The notes: generated from the letters alone by a model not told the origin. A stretch of DNA of 64,000 nt from Zygnema cylindricum (GCA_037447655.1 JBBHKE010000603.1:18009-82008); one strand, 5' to 3'. Counted from the first letter of the stretch, positions 54,796 to 64,000 are shown. Made by a program: numbers and translations.

Positions 54796-56917
54796 TATTC
54801 ATATTACAAAAGAGGAAACTCTCACGAAAACCACAAAAAGACCCACTTCACAATGAAGCCCCAAACAAACCAGAAACACAATAGGTCTGCAATTTGCCAC
54901 AATATAAACAGTATAACAAAAATTCACATGCAGATTTTTACATGGTTCTACCAAAAGATCAAAATGATCTTGCAATTCAAAAAGACATAAAAACTGCTTC
55001 GCAGTTTTCCATTCACTGAATTTCTAACTCCAAAATAATATAAGTCCTACATTTACAAAGTAAACCTACAGATGATCTAAACCGTACCACATTTACCGTG
55101 GTGTGTCGGTACACGAAACATTAATCAAACTAAACCCCGCCATCTACCGTACAAGTATTTACATCAATCCTTAACCCTAGCCGCTGCTAAAATACGCAGT
55201 CAAAGTTAGTCCATTGAAATGATGGTTTGGTCAATATTTCTCTTCCAAAAATGATGGCGAACTCCGTCCGCCGTCCGCGTATTCATTCAACACGGAAGAT
55301 GTGTTGTTTTGGAAGATTCAGTTTCGTACTTGCGTGCGCGTGTTTTCGTGCGTACGTATTTACCGAAATTAATGTGGTGGCACGAATGCATTTTCGGGTT
55401 AAGGGAGAAGTGAAATTAATTGAAGTTCGACGTACGGAAGTACGAATTGAGTGACGCGAACAAACATATGTAAAAGTATGGTTCGCGTAAGTGAAATGGA
55501 CGGCGGATCGCGAAACGATCCGATGTATGATATTCGAAGTATGTAAAATCGTAAAATTGTACGTCGCACGTACGAAACATAATGCGACAGGTGACATTTA
55601 TTACATGGGACGCCGCCGGTACGGAGCGTCGTATTTGACAGGTGTACTTTAAGTTGTCGCTTATTGCGACATGCATTTATCGAAAATGACGTGTACCTTA
55701 AATGCGACAAGGCGCATTTATGACGAAGTACGTGATTTCGGTACGGACAGAATTGGATCGTACGAATTGATTTCGGCAAGTTGGTCATGGTACACGTGGA
55801 GGGCGAATGTCGTCTACCGATATTTTCAAGGGATCTCATTATCTTTAATGACGCATTATCTAGTGGACCGTACATATGCGATGTCGGTTCACTACGTGGA
55901 CTTATCGACAAGTGACTAAGCAAGTTGTCACTTATGACGCGGATTTTTGGATGCGTCGGTGTAAATATTTGAAGCATCAATGTTTTGTCTTATTTGAATT
56001 AATGATTTAGTGTTGATTAAAATAGTTATATTTTAGGTGATCAATGAGGATATCGACAGTTTAATTGTGTGTCTTTATGTGTCGTATTTGCAGACAAGTG
56101 TACGCTTACGATTGCTTGACTTTCAGGTGTACGCTTACGATTAGTTTGATTTAATGACAGTTATGTAATGTATGTTAGTTATTTTGACACTTAGTGATTT
56201 GTTAACAGCTCACAAGTGTATATATAGATTTGAGCTTCATTAGGAAAATCATCAATGCTGGTTAGAAAAGTAGGGACCGAAGATGTAGACTTTTAGGGTT
56301 GCCGATTAGGTCATGCATTTGAGTAATATGTTTATTGATATACTTTTGTTTATCTAATGTTTATGTGAGATTGCACTCTTTTTGTTATTATTTATTTATG
56401 TTATTTTATGTCTGTTTGATATGCATTGTTTATGCATTTGTCCTAGGGTTTGTTTATGTCGATTATTCCATCAAACCTTAGATGTTGTCATAGGGTTTAT
56501 TTATGTTGATTATTCCATGAAACCCTAAATGTTGTTTGAGTTGTTGTATGTTAAATGGAGGATGCATTTCAAATGATTGTTCGTCGACCTATTTTTGCTT
56601 AGCTTTTTTTTTGCATGATAGTTTGGGTGACTTATGCGGTCTATTTTAGACCAAAGAACAACAAGATGAACCTCCATGTGTAAATCTGGTCCCTCAACTA
56701 AATATGTTTTTTGTAAACCAACTAAACCAAGCTTGACTTCCCCACGGACCGACACGTGAACATAGAGTGTACCAAATCTGTGAACTCCCTTAGGAGTTAC
56801 ATACCACACCACATCTTGTCTACGTCAACTTAGTCTATACACAAAAAACTGGCTAAGTCTAGACTCTCTTTCTCACACACGAGATATAGAGAGGACTAAA
56901 GGTTTCCAAAACCAACA
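54796..56917 (-). repeat. Element G 5' LTR remnant, split by solo LTR H
   Basis: Parts 54796-55301 and 56669-56917 match the 3' LTR closely (for example GAGGAAACTCTCACGAAAA and CTACCGTACAAGTATTTA). TAGGACTTA lies at 55041-55049. The Gag-start end has been deleted together with the adjoining coding region. Confidence 0.88.
55302..56663 (+). mobile_element. Solo LTR H (copia, 1,362 bp)
   Basis: Starts TGTTGTTTTGG and ends AGAACAACA, with a perfect AGATG duplication (55297-55301, 56664-56668). Its first 550 bp align with solo LTR E, including TACGTCGCACGTACGAAACA and a hairpin at 55504-55522. The 3' part differs and lacks the clear Gag start seen in E. Confidence 0.88.
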
Positions 56918-57850
56918 GAGTACATCTGAAAATATGAGTATAGAAGTCTTACCCTCCACAAAGACTTTCAGATCTATTGACCCCACTTGATTTGTAGTAA
57001 CCACTCTCCCATCCCCATACTTTATCTCTACAGTAGGGATATTTCTTAGCTTAGTGAAGAGTTCCTTATCATGACACATATGCATGGATGCACCTGAGTT
57101 GATGATCCATCCTTCTTGTGGAGCTTCCCGAATTACTCCAAGGGCACACTTCTGTCTGCAAGGAATCTCCTTCTCCTCCAGACTCTCGTCAAAAAGAAGT
57201 TCCTCATCCTACTACGAGGACTTGTCCTCGGTTTCTCCTATCACTTTTGTGACCACAAGTGGCTTTTTCTTCCCTCTGGAAGAACCCCCTCCATGGTTCT
57301 ATTGGAGCCTCAGCTTCGACAACTTGACACAATCTGTTATGAAGTGTCCCAGCTATTTGCAAAAATGACAAAGGCCCTTTGGAGGCCTCGGTCCTCTAGA
57401 ATGATATCTTTCCCCTTTGTACGATTTCTTCAGGTCCTTCCCACATCGGTCCCTTCTTGATAGAGCTTGAATGCTCTTTCCTCCCCTCTTAATATCCATT
57501 GTGTTTTCTTGCACAAGTATCATTTGGACCACTATGTTCTATTTCCATGAACTATCAAGTTGTACTCGGTACACTATGTTCCTGTACTCCTGTGGTAACT
57601 TCATAATAAGAGTGTTAACTTTCATTTTAATTGTACCTGTCCTCCTGGCACTTTCAATCTCCATATACAAACAAGAAAGATCATTACAATTATCTAACAT
57701 CTTTCCTCCTTTGTTGGTGCAACTCACTAGGTTTTGCTCAGCCAACTGGAGCTCCTCAATAGTACCAGCTCTATAGATCTCCAAAACTCACCCCCAACTC
57801 CTCGGCCTTGTAAATGTGAAGGTGAGGGAGGGGCAAAGCTTGAGTGAGGT
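56918..57850 (-). pseudogene. Element B Gag and protease, decayed
   Basis: Minus-strand frames show a Gag C-terminal region (57539-57784: NCNDLSCLYMEIESARRTGT), a zinc knuckle CHFCK with LGHFITDC near 57360 interrupted by a stop, and a protease site near 57090. There the catalytic triplet reads NSG (WIINSGASMHMC) in place of the D-S/T-G seen elsewhere. Sequence continues at 52140 after removal of element G. The Gag N-terminus and 5' LTR of B are not found to the right, where element F begins. Confidence 0.8.
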
Positions 57851-59001
57851 TGTTGTCCTTGGCCTATTTCAGCCATGGATTACTCACGGAAGACACCCAT
57901 AGACTACCCCAAAACAGTTGTGTTTCAGACAACACAGATTACTCCAAAATTTAACAAAATCACCTCAAACTGCAGAAATATGCAGTATACTATAGACACC
58001 GTCAACTCCCAAAGTTACAGCTAAATTCACCAAGGAGTCTAGAAGATATAAGCTTCAGAGTTTCCCAAAAAAAACTAACAACTTCTCAAACTAACCAAGC
58101 AGACTTCCCACAAAAATCTACAAAATTAACAAAACAGAATGAAACTTTACACACATTTATTTTGTAGGTCAAAGAATATCTCTACAAAGTTTCATACAAA
58201 AACATCAATCATGGTGATCACATCATCAGGTCAAAGTTGCAGAAAAAAAGTCTGCCATGGCTTTGATAAACTTCAGCTGATAATCAAAAGTATCGTAAGT
58301 CCTACAAGTTATACTTACTCCACTGATTCCTACGCTAATCCTAGAGCTACACGTGTCACTACTTTAAGAGTGAAATACTATTTTATAATGCGCTAAACTA
58401 CAAACAGCTACACGTGTCACTACTTTAAGAGTGAAATACTATTTTATAATGCGCTAAACTACAAACAGATGTTTCTCAAGTATTTACAAATATTTGTCCG
58501 TACAAAAAGTGTTACCGATGCTTAGTCATTTTGTGGTCCCCGAGTGAATCACGTCCTTAAAATAGTGTGAACCTCCAAGTATATCGGTGGCCGCCGTCCG
58601 CACTTCAAATGTACCATGAACCATTTTTGTCAAAGTGGAATCGTGCCACTTACATCGTGTCCGTACCAAGACTTCGTCTTTTACCATAAATGCAAGTAAC
58701 TGATTTATTGTCCACTTGCCAAATATGACTGCTGTACTGTTGCCGTACTTTTCCATAAATTCCGTTTGTTTTATTATGTTACAAATCACACACTTTGTAA
58801 TGTTTCACGTCAGATCGCTTTGACGTCCATTTCAAATGCTTGTTAGCGCCACTCAATTTGACATTCACGTCACTTTAGTATTATCCGTACAATTACTCCC
58901 CCAATCCGCAAATCCATTTGAACCTCCACGTTAAATTAAGTTAGTACTTAATCATTAAAACTCGCGTCAAGTACGCACGAAACTATCTTTTCAAAACAAC
59001 A
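57851..59001 (-). repeat. Element F 3' LTR
   Basis: Ends in TGTTGT/ACAACA. Compared with the other F LTR it has a 60-bp tandem duplication (about 58345-58466: CTACACGTGTCACTACTTTA twice) and lacks about 105 bp near 58527. It has also lost half of the hairpin near 58811. TAGGACTTA lies at 58296-58304. Confidence 0.9.
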
Positions 59002-59293
59002 CTCCCCCGAAAATTTAGTTTCGTGCACCCATAATGAAATATGTTGCATGTAAAGTGTAACTTTACTTTTCCGCACCTCCAAATTTCCTTTTCTTCTCTT
59101 TTTCGTTCAAATGTCACCAGTGCTTCCGCTGACGTCACCACTGCTTCAACTGCCTGTTGCCATCTCTTTCAAAATATGTCCTCCATAAACACACCATAGC
59201 GCTTCCGCTGCCTTCGTCCCAAAATACATCTTATAAATTCTAAAGATAAAATTTCTCCCTAAATTCATTTTCTCAAAAATATCCTCCATAGAA

Positions 59294-59983
59294 TTACTTT
59301 TCACGATATTTTATTTTTATCATTTCGTGCAAATTTTTTCTTCTACGGTTGGTCTTTCGGTATCTGCATCTTTTCTTTATTTTCTTATTGACTTTTGGTG
59401 TTTCTTGACATTTTACATTTCTGTCCCATTTAATGTTATAAAATCTCATTTTCCTTCCTACCTTTATGTCTTTCTCTAGAGATCTGCTACCTCCCTTAAA
59501 TTTACTCAACCGGAAATCTTCAATTTTGATTCCTCTTCTTTTTACCAGGACATTTTTCCTCCTAATTTCCTTTCCTGCATTCCCAATTTTCGCATTTTCT
59601 TTTCCAATAATACTTTCATCTCCTACTTTAATTTTTTGAACACTTTTTCTCTTTCTTTCTCTAAGTTCATTAATTTCTAAAATATTTCCCACTTCTGATG
59701 TTAATACCCCATCTTGTGTGAATTCACCATTTTCTCTCATATCATCTTTCTCCCTAGCTCTAATCTCCTTGTCATCTTCATTTTGCCCTTCTCTAAGTTT
59801 TATTTTCATTTTAGTATTCTCCATATTTAAAAAATAATCTGCATCCAATTGTAAGTGTACTGCACTTCCTTTTACTCCCCTTTTTTCAAAAATCTCATCC
59901 CCTTGTAAGCAGTTTTCACACAACAATCTATCATAAGAAAGAGTCACTAAAACCGAGTCTTTTTCACCCTCTTCTTTCTCCAC
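59294..59983 (-). CDS. Unknown basic ORF of element F
   Basis: A 229-codon open frame between Gag and the polypurine tract, starting from GTG or a later ATG. Its N-terminal half is acidic and mixed. The C-terminal 90 residues are strongly Lys/Arg-rich (RRGIKIEDFRLSKFKGG, KKIKKRCRYRKTNRRRK). It has no copia enzyme motif and no family I recognise. About 180 bp upstream (from 60164) a second copy of its first 60 residues is present (VEKEV...DRLVSD...RGVEGSEWH), in a different frame because of a run of six T. Nucleic-acid binding would be a guess from composition alone. Confidence 0.5.
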   Translation of the reverse strand: MEKEEGEKDSVLVTLSYDRLLCENCLQGDEIFEKRGVKGSAVHLQLDADYFLNMENTKMKIKLREGQNEDDKEIRAREKDDMRENGEFTQDGVLTSEVGNILEINELRERKRKSVQKIKVGDESIIGKENAKIGNAGKEIRRKNVLVKRRGIKIEDFRLSKFKGGSRSLEKDIKVGRKMRFYNIKWDRNVKCQETPKVNKKIKKRCRYRKTNRRRKNLHEMIKIKYREK

Positions 59984-60221
59984 ACTATATTATGTGATAC
60001 CAATTTTTTGAGTCCTTTCCACTTCCACTTCCGGGTGCCATTCACTTCCTTCAACTCCTCTTACTATTGTAACCTCTTCCTTTTGTAAGTTTGTGTCACT
60101 CACCAATCTGTCATGAGAAAAATTGACAGTAAGCAAATCATTTTTTGTCACCTCTTTCTCCACTTTATTTTATGTGACAACATAATTTTCCCTTTCTTCC
60201 ACTTTCATCATATTCCGAAAA

Positions 60222-61058
60222 TTACAAAACAATCGGCAAGTAAACGAATTTGTCGACCGAAGGTGTAAGCCTTGTGTCATCGGTTGAGGCTTGTCTCTCA
60301 CTCATGAAAGCACTTGGTTCCCTCCTAGTTGAGGGTAGAACTCGGTTGTTGTCCCATCCATCTCTGAAATTTCCTGTAACACATGCACTTTTATATGATG
60401 GACATACCCTGAAGGTATGTCCTAAATCATTACAATAAAAACAATTCTTAGGTCCTTTTCCGGACTCACTATTACTTCTAATTTTCTGAAACTGAGACTT
60501 AGAAACTTCTATATTCCTCTCATTTGATAAAACCTCTCTACTAGCCTCTTCATCTAAAACACATCTTCTTGCTAGAGTTAAGTTCCAATCCCGTTTATCA
60601 ATTAATTTCAATCTATCTAATGCACTCTTATAGTCTTTAGGCAAGCTTCTCATTAACAAGAGGGCTTGTTGAGTATCTGTACAGTGTTTCTCCATACTAC
60701 CTCCCTCATACTTCTATTCAACAATTTTTGTAACACTTCTAAGCCAATGATATATAGAGGTCTTTGCATACGTACATTCTAAGCACTTCCATAATTCAGC
60801 TGCACTTTTAAAACTTAGGTGTGACATTACCAGTTTCTCACTCAAAGAGTTCATGATAACCCTTAGACACTCGCGGTTATTCTTGTCCCATCCACTTGAT
60901 GTTTCGGTCAAAGTCCCTTCCACCACATCAATTAGTTCCATCATCTCGAAGTAGCTCTCGAGCACACACTTCCAGTAGTGATAGTTGTTAGTTCCATCAA
61001 ATATGGGTAGCCATGGGCATGGGCCCATAACCTGTTGTCCTTGGCCTATTTCAGCCAT
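60222..61058 (-). CDS. Element F Gag with CCHC zinc knuckle (one in-frame stop)
   Basis: Starts at ATG 61056-61058 inside the LTR (MAEIGQGQQVMGPCPWLPIF) and reads through the copia Gag region (NYHYWKCVLESYFEMM, AAELWKCLE). A TAG at 60711-60713 interrupts it; the same frame continues to 60222 with RSLPKDYKSALDRLKL and the knuckle CFYCNDLGHTFRVC. It ends about 40 residues after the knuckle without a protease. Such a Gag could package F RNA in particles of a partner element, which is an inference. Confidence 0.85.
61020..61032 (-). other. Primer-binding site of element F (half-tRNA type)
   Basis: Sense GGTTATGGGCCCA directly after the LTR: 13 bases complementary to the initiator tRNA-Met anticodon arm, two more than in elements A, C and D. 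It also encodes Gag residues V-M-G-P. Confidence 0.78.
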
Positions 61059-62228
61059 GGATTACTCACTGAAGACACCCACAGACTACCCCAAAACATT
61101 TGTATTTCAGACAACACAGATTACTCCAAAAAAAACAAAATCACCTCAAACTGCAGAAATATGCAGTATATTATAGACAGTGTCAACTCCGAACGTTACA
61201 ACTAAATCCACCAAGGAATCTAGAAGATATAAGCTCGAGAGTTTCCCAAAAACAGCTGACAGCTTCATAAACTAACCAAGTAGACTTCCCACATAAATCT
61301 ACAGAATTGACAAAACAAAATGAAACTTTACACACATATATTTTGTAGATCAAAGAATATCTTTACAAAGTTTCATACAAAAACATCAATCAGGGTGATC
61401 ACACCATCAAGTCAAAGTTGCAGAAAAACAGTCTGCCATGGCTTTGATTAACTTAACTATGATCATCAAAAAGTATTCTAAGTCCTACAAGTTATACTTA
61501 CTCTACTGATTCCTACGCTAACCTTAGAGCTACACGTGTCATTAATTTAAGAGTGAAATACTATTTTATAATGCGCTAAACTACAAACATATGTTTCTCA
61601 AGTATTTACAAATATTTGTCCGTACAAAAAGTGTTACCGATGCTTAGTCAGCATCAGTCACATAAGTCCAGCTGACCTTTGTTGTACAGTGTGAAACTCC
61701 TGAGTATGTGTTGGTGATACGGTAAACGATACGTCGTGCTTAAGTCATTTTGTGGTCCCCGAGTGAATCACGTTCTTAAAATAGTGTGAATCTCCAAGAA
61801 TATCGGCGGCCGCCGGCCGCACCTCAAATGTACCATGAACCATTTTTGTCGAAGTGGAATCGTGCCACTTACATCGTGTCCGTACCTAGACTGCGTCCTT
61901 TACCATAAATGCTGGTAACTGATTTATTGTCCACTTGCCAAATATGACGTGCCGTACTGTTGCCGTACTTTTCCAAAAATTCCGTTTGTTTTATTATGTT
62001 TCAAATCACACACTTTGTAATGTTTCACGTCAGATCGCTATGCGATCTGCTGTCCATTTCAAACGCTTGTTAGCGCCACTCAATTTGACCTTCACGTCAC
62101 TTTAATATTATCCGTACAATTACTCCCCCAATCCGCAAATCCATTTGAACCTCCACGTTAAATCAAGTTAGTACTTAATCATTAAAACTCGCGTCAAGTA
62201 CGCACGAAACTATCTTTTCAAAACAACA
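61033..62228 (-). repeat. Element F 5' LTR, with Gag start
   Basis: Sense TGTTGTTTTG to ACAACA. The Gag ATG is 26 bp from its end. It has the hairpin at 62031-62049 and TAGGACTTA at 61479-61487, and shares long stretches with solo LTRs E and H, so these belong to one clade. Confidence 0.9.
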
Positions 62229-64000
62229 GTATCTCCTCCTCCACCTAAAAACCCATGGCCTCCTAATAGGCCCTAGAAGACGCCAACCATAAGAACTCCA
62301 CCTGTTAGTCCCGGAAACCGAATGTGTTTCTGATGTGGAAAAATCGGGCACGATGCCCGCATGTGTCCTGACAAGGGGGCCACTTGCACTCATTGCCACC
62401 AAAAGAGACATTATGTCTATCGGTGCCACATCAAAGACCCTAATTTCACTTATCAAAATCAGATAAAGAACGGCGAAATTCAGGCCAGTTTCGCAAAACC
62501 AGTCACTTCCCCTAAGTAGACCGAGAAGGAGGAAGCTCCTCCTTAGATCTCTAATAGAGAGAGAGAGAAGGTCGAGCTTCAAGCCACAATTGCGGCCATG
62601 ATGAAAGAGCAATTTGCAGCGTTCATGGCCGAAATGAAACCCCAATTTACCGGGATAACTAAGACAGTTGTCCACATGCCGTTGTTGACCGAGCGAACCC
62701 TTCGGGATTCCGCCGTCCAACAACGAGTGGCCACATTTGAAAATGGCTCAGCAGACCATAACTAAGTGGGCAAATTACAAAATTCTAGTGTCCCACTCTC
62801 ATTTGCAAAAGAGCCTCTACCCTCCCTACGGGAAACCGCTCTTACCATCGCGGCAGAGGCACTGACTATATTTGATGGCACTATTCATGAGGCTCATCGG
62901 GTGAAGGAGTGATTAAGTATTCTTTCAACAAAGTTGGAGGATGTACCGAAAGCCCTTCCCCTCATGGACGAGGTTGCAGCACCAGTCGCTTTAAATGCTC
63001 TACAACTTAACCGCAATCTTTCAGTGGTCCAACCGGTTAGAGCGAATGAGCGTTGTAACCTATATCTCTATATCAGTTTCCTAGATAATTCTCGGGGATC
63101 ATTTTGCGTGAACGGTGTCCACCCCTTGCTTCCCCACATGGACACTGGGGCCAAACGCGTGATCCTCGGATCCGGATTTTCCCTCAAGCTTGGTCTGACC
63201 GCAAACTAGCTTCTAGCTGCACCCACCCGACTTCTCACTTCGGCTAGGACTACGGAGCCGGTCCTGGGAATCACAAAGGACCCGCTCATTTTTCGGTTTC
63301 AAACTGGAACCGAAAATGAGTCTGTTGAAATGTTTGTTCATGCATTAGTCACTAAATGCAACGATTACGAGTGTTTAGTGGGCCAGGATGTTATATTCCG
63401 AGTCGGTGGTGGTGTGGACATGCACGACCAGACATTTTCTTATCGACCAACACACTTTTCGAAGCGCAAAATATATCTACCTCTAATTTCAGCCCGCCGA
63501 CCTTTGCCCACTATGGCCTACTCGGCTTCGGCTCTTCACGCTTTTTCGGGGAACTCCGTTGGGGAGGAGATTTTCCACTCCTTGTGGGCTGAAGAAATCT
63601 TCCAAGATATTTCTCCCTTACCCGAGCTCTTTGCAAAGCGCGGCTTAGTTATCAATTCTCACACATTTGACAATATTTATAAGTCCTCGTTATCTATTCC
63701 ATTAACAACTATCCCTCATATACGTACAGTTGCAACCGATCCTTCGAGTTTCTTTCGTATTAGTTGGAAGCCCGTACAATTGAGTCCTCATACGGACGCG
63801 CTCGTTATTTTAGATCTATTCGCCGGAATCGGAACTTCACTATTGTCATGTTTACGGAATGGTCTCCTCATCCGTCACTACTATGCACTAGAAATTGATG
63901 CATTAGCTAGAAAAGCAGAATTGCACCACTGTAATCTCCTGCATTCACAGTATCCACAATTTTTTCCAAAGTGACCCTTTTTACACATGTACACTGCTCT
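62229..64000 (+). pseudogene. Ty3-type polyprotein: zinc knuckles, aspartic protease, cytosine methyltransferase-like domain
   Basis: One forward frame runs from 62229 to the right edge. In order it shows a Pro-rich stretch; two CCHC knuckles (C-x2-C-x4-H-x4-C at 62325-62366, and CTHCHQKRHYVYRC downstream); a linker with a coiled-coil-like helix (KVELQATIAAMMKEQFAAFM); and a retropepsin (HMDTGAKRVILGSGF at 63135, with the second half ending CLVGQDVIFRVGGGVDMHDQ). Then comes a region with DNA methyltransferase motif I (VILDLFAGIGTSLL at 63804) and a motif II-like YALEIDALARKAELHH. Catalytic motif IV (PCQ) would lie beyond 64000. The frame has eight stops (62274, 62331, 62517, 62544, 62763, 62910, 63207, 63972) and no frameshift, so it is dead as it stands. 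Elements with such a domain are known from the alga Klebsormidium and from dinoflagellates. Confidence 0.75.

Larger units (their letters stand above)
52141..56917 (-). mobile_element. Copia element G, internally deleted
   Basis: Flanked by a perfect GAGTA duplication (52136-52140, 56918-56922). The 3' LTR is 52141-52954 (814 bp). The 5' LTR (from about 54796) lacks its first 60 or so plus-strand bases and is split by solo LTR H. Its parts add to about 755 bp. Only RT-RNase H remains: Gag, protease and integrase are missing, with the deletion running from the linker before RT into the LTR. Confidence 0.9.
57851..62228 (-). mobile_element. Non-autonomous copia element F (Gag-only, plus an unfamiliar ORF)
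   Basis: LTRs at 57851-59001 (1,151 bp) and 61033-62228 (1,196 bp) flank a 2-kb interior with a primer-binding site, a Gag with zinc knuckle, a Lys/Arg-rich ORF and a polypurine tract. Protease, integrase and RT are absent. This layout resembles the TR-GAG type of non-autonomous element. The flanking pentamers GAGGT and GTATC do not match, and the two sides belong to different elements (B on the left, a Ty3-type element on the right). Confidence 0.85.

Noticed and set aside
62175-62723. A 182-codon minus-strand frame across the zinc-knuckle region
   Set aside because: The plus strand in the same place reads clear CCHC knuckles and continues into protease; the minus frame has no domain and runs into the LTR of F.

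Overview
The window looks like nuclear DNA of a streptophyte (a plant or charophyte alga); I cannot name the species. The reasons are a leucine-rich-repeat receptor kinase with phase-2, 72-bp LRR exons and GT-AG introns, several Ty1/copia retrotransposons, hAT elements, TIR-bearing MITE-like elements, and a Ty3-type polyprotein joined to a cytosine-5 methyltransferase. Bacterial features are absent. Most of the sequence is transposon-derived.

Layout. 1-690: the 3' end of a plus-strand copia element and its LTR. 0.7-15 kb: decayed intergenic DNA with MITE-like foldback elements, an interspersed repeat family, a small hAT derivative, a truncated copia LTR, an old hAT remnant and CT/GA-rich simple sequence. 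15.65-22.98 kb (minus): a multi-exon LRR receptor-like gene whose seven 3'-most exons, from the transmembrane exon to the stop, join in phase. Its kinase domain lacks the key catalytic residues. 24-29 kb: an inverted second copy of the repeat seen at 6-8 kb, carrying a full-length but broken hAT element.

29.6-62.2 kb is a nest of minus-strand copia elements. An old element (B) is split by element A (TSD TATAA), by a C/D tandem with three LTRs and two 4,253-bp interiors (TSD GACTA), and by element G (TSD GAGTA). Solo LTRs E (TSD TAAAC) and H (TSD AGATG) sit inside D and G. Element F is a gag-only element with an unfamiliar basic ORF, and it lies at a junction without a matching TSD. In families A, C/D, F and G the Gag start codon lies inside the LTR. 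In A, C, D and F the first bases after the LTR match the anticodon arm of initiator tRNA-Met.

62.23-64 kb (plus): part of a Ty3-type polyprotein reading two zinc knuckles, an aspartic protease and the N-terminal part of a DNMT-like domain. It stays in one frame with eight stops and no frameshift, and runs off the window. This is the most unusual object here.
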